Below are positions 31,736 through 31,761 of a DNA stretch of 31,761 bases, piece by piece. Each line of letters begins with the position of its first letter. Positions within the stretch are counted from its first letter, which is position 1. Made by a program: the position numbers and the translations under genes. A model generated the notes under the pieces. The model saw only the letters and a program-made list of their open reading frames with translations. It was not told the origin of the DNA and made no database searches. Origin of the DNA: an uncultured Collinsella sp. (lineage in GTDB: Bacteria; Actinomycetota; Coriobacteriia; Coriobacteriales; Coriobacteriaceae); the NCBI GenBank assembly GCA_938023905.1, contig CALJCO010000113.1:1-31761 (forward strand). The letters run 5' to 3'.

Positions 31736-31761
31736 AAGAGGCGGGGCATGCCCCGCCTCTT
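31736..31761. terminator. Perfect palindromic hairpin at the window edge
   Basis: The last 26 bases are a perfect palindrome: 11-bp stem AAGAGGCGGGG/CCCCGCCTCTT around CATG. A/T runs at the outer ends fit a terminator that could act in either direction, but sequence to the right is missing. Confidence 0.6.

Noticed and set aside
31444..31749. 101-codon minus-strand frame at the right edge
   Set aside because: It runs through the terminators at 31499-31533 and 31736-31761 and overlaps the end of the NRAMP gene. The hydrophobic stretch comes from AT-rich sequence, not from a known domain.

Overview
This window is GC-rich (AT-richer only in some intergenic stretches), densely coding and uses clear Shine-Dalgarno sites. 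Protein style, an Ech-type hydrogenase cluster and an NRAMP-related transporter of the kind known from Eggerthella suggest a gut Coriobacteriia genome, most likely Collinsella or a close relative (inference; no 16S gene is present). No prophage, complete IS element or CRISPR array was seen.

Layout. 1-568: 5' part of coaX (minus). 765-841: initiator tRNA. About 929-1150: three tandem palindromic repeats. 1289-3319: an Old Yellow Enzyme-type flavin/Fe-S reductase. 3759-4163: a solitary double-HTH protein resembling IS3/IS150 OrfA. 4345-9956: a six-function Ech [NiFe]-hydrogenase operon in five genes, because the two membrane subunits EchA and EchB are one 960-residue protein. 9957-10523: convergent intergenic region with two copies of a long-hairpin element. 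10524-12295 (minus): two-component system, divergent from a three-gene ABC-2 exporter (12495-15822). 15978-19366: a MacB-like ATPase and a large FtsX-type permease. 19640-20845: a DUF362/ferredoxin protein. 21097-22062 (minus): membrane-anchored alpha/beta hydrolase. 22250-25275: hemolysin III (PAQR), a CNNM/CBS/CorC protein and an unusual protein resembling the N domain of cyanophycin synthetase. 25412-26556: YtxH and PRC-barrel proteins. 26629-28035: a NodB-type deacetylase whose metal ligands are replaced. 28366-31481: an MgtE-like sensor/transporter and an NRAMP-related, probably Mg2+, transporter behind a structured leader.

How the genes fit together. The Ech complex would oxidise reduced ferredoxin, make H2 and translocate ions. 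The two-component system probably controls the divergent exporter. The last two genes look like a Mg2+ homeostasis pair. Several neighbouring genes concern the cell envelope.

The most unusual content lies between genes. One family consists of roughly 130-160 bp long-hairpin elements whose arms covary between copies, with three copies all at convergent gene ends. A second family is a TAGTCATTGGGGAC palindromic repeat that supplies the stop codon of two genes. A third is the tandem palindrome array. All functional calls are from reading the sequence; no database search was run.
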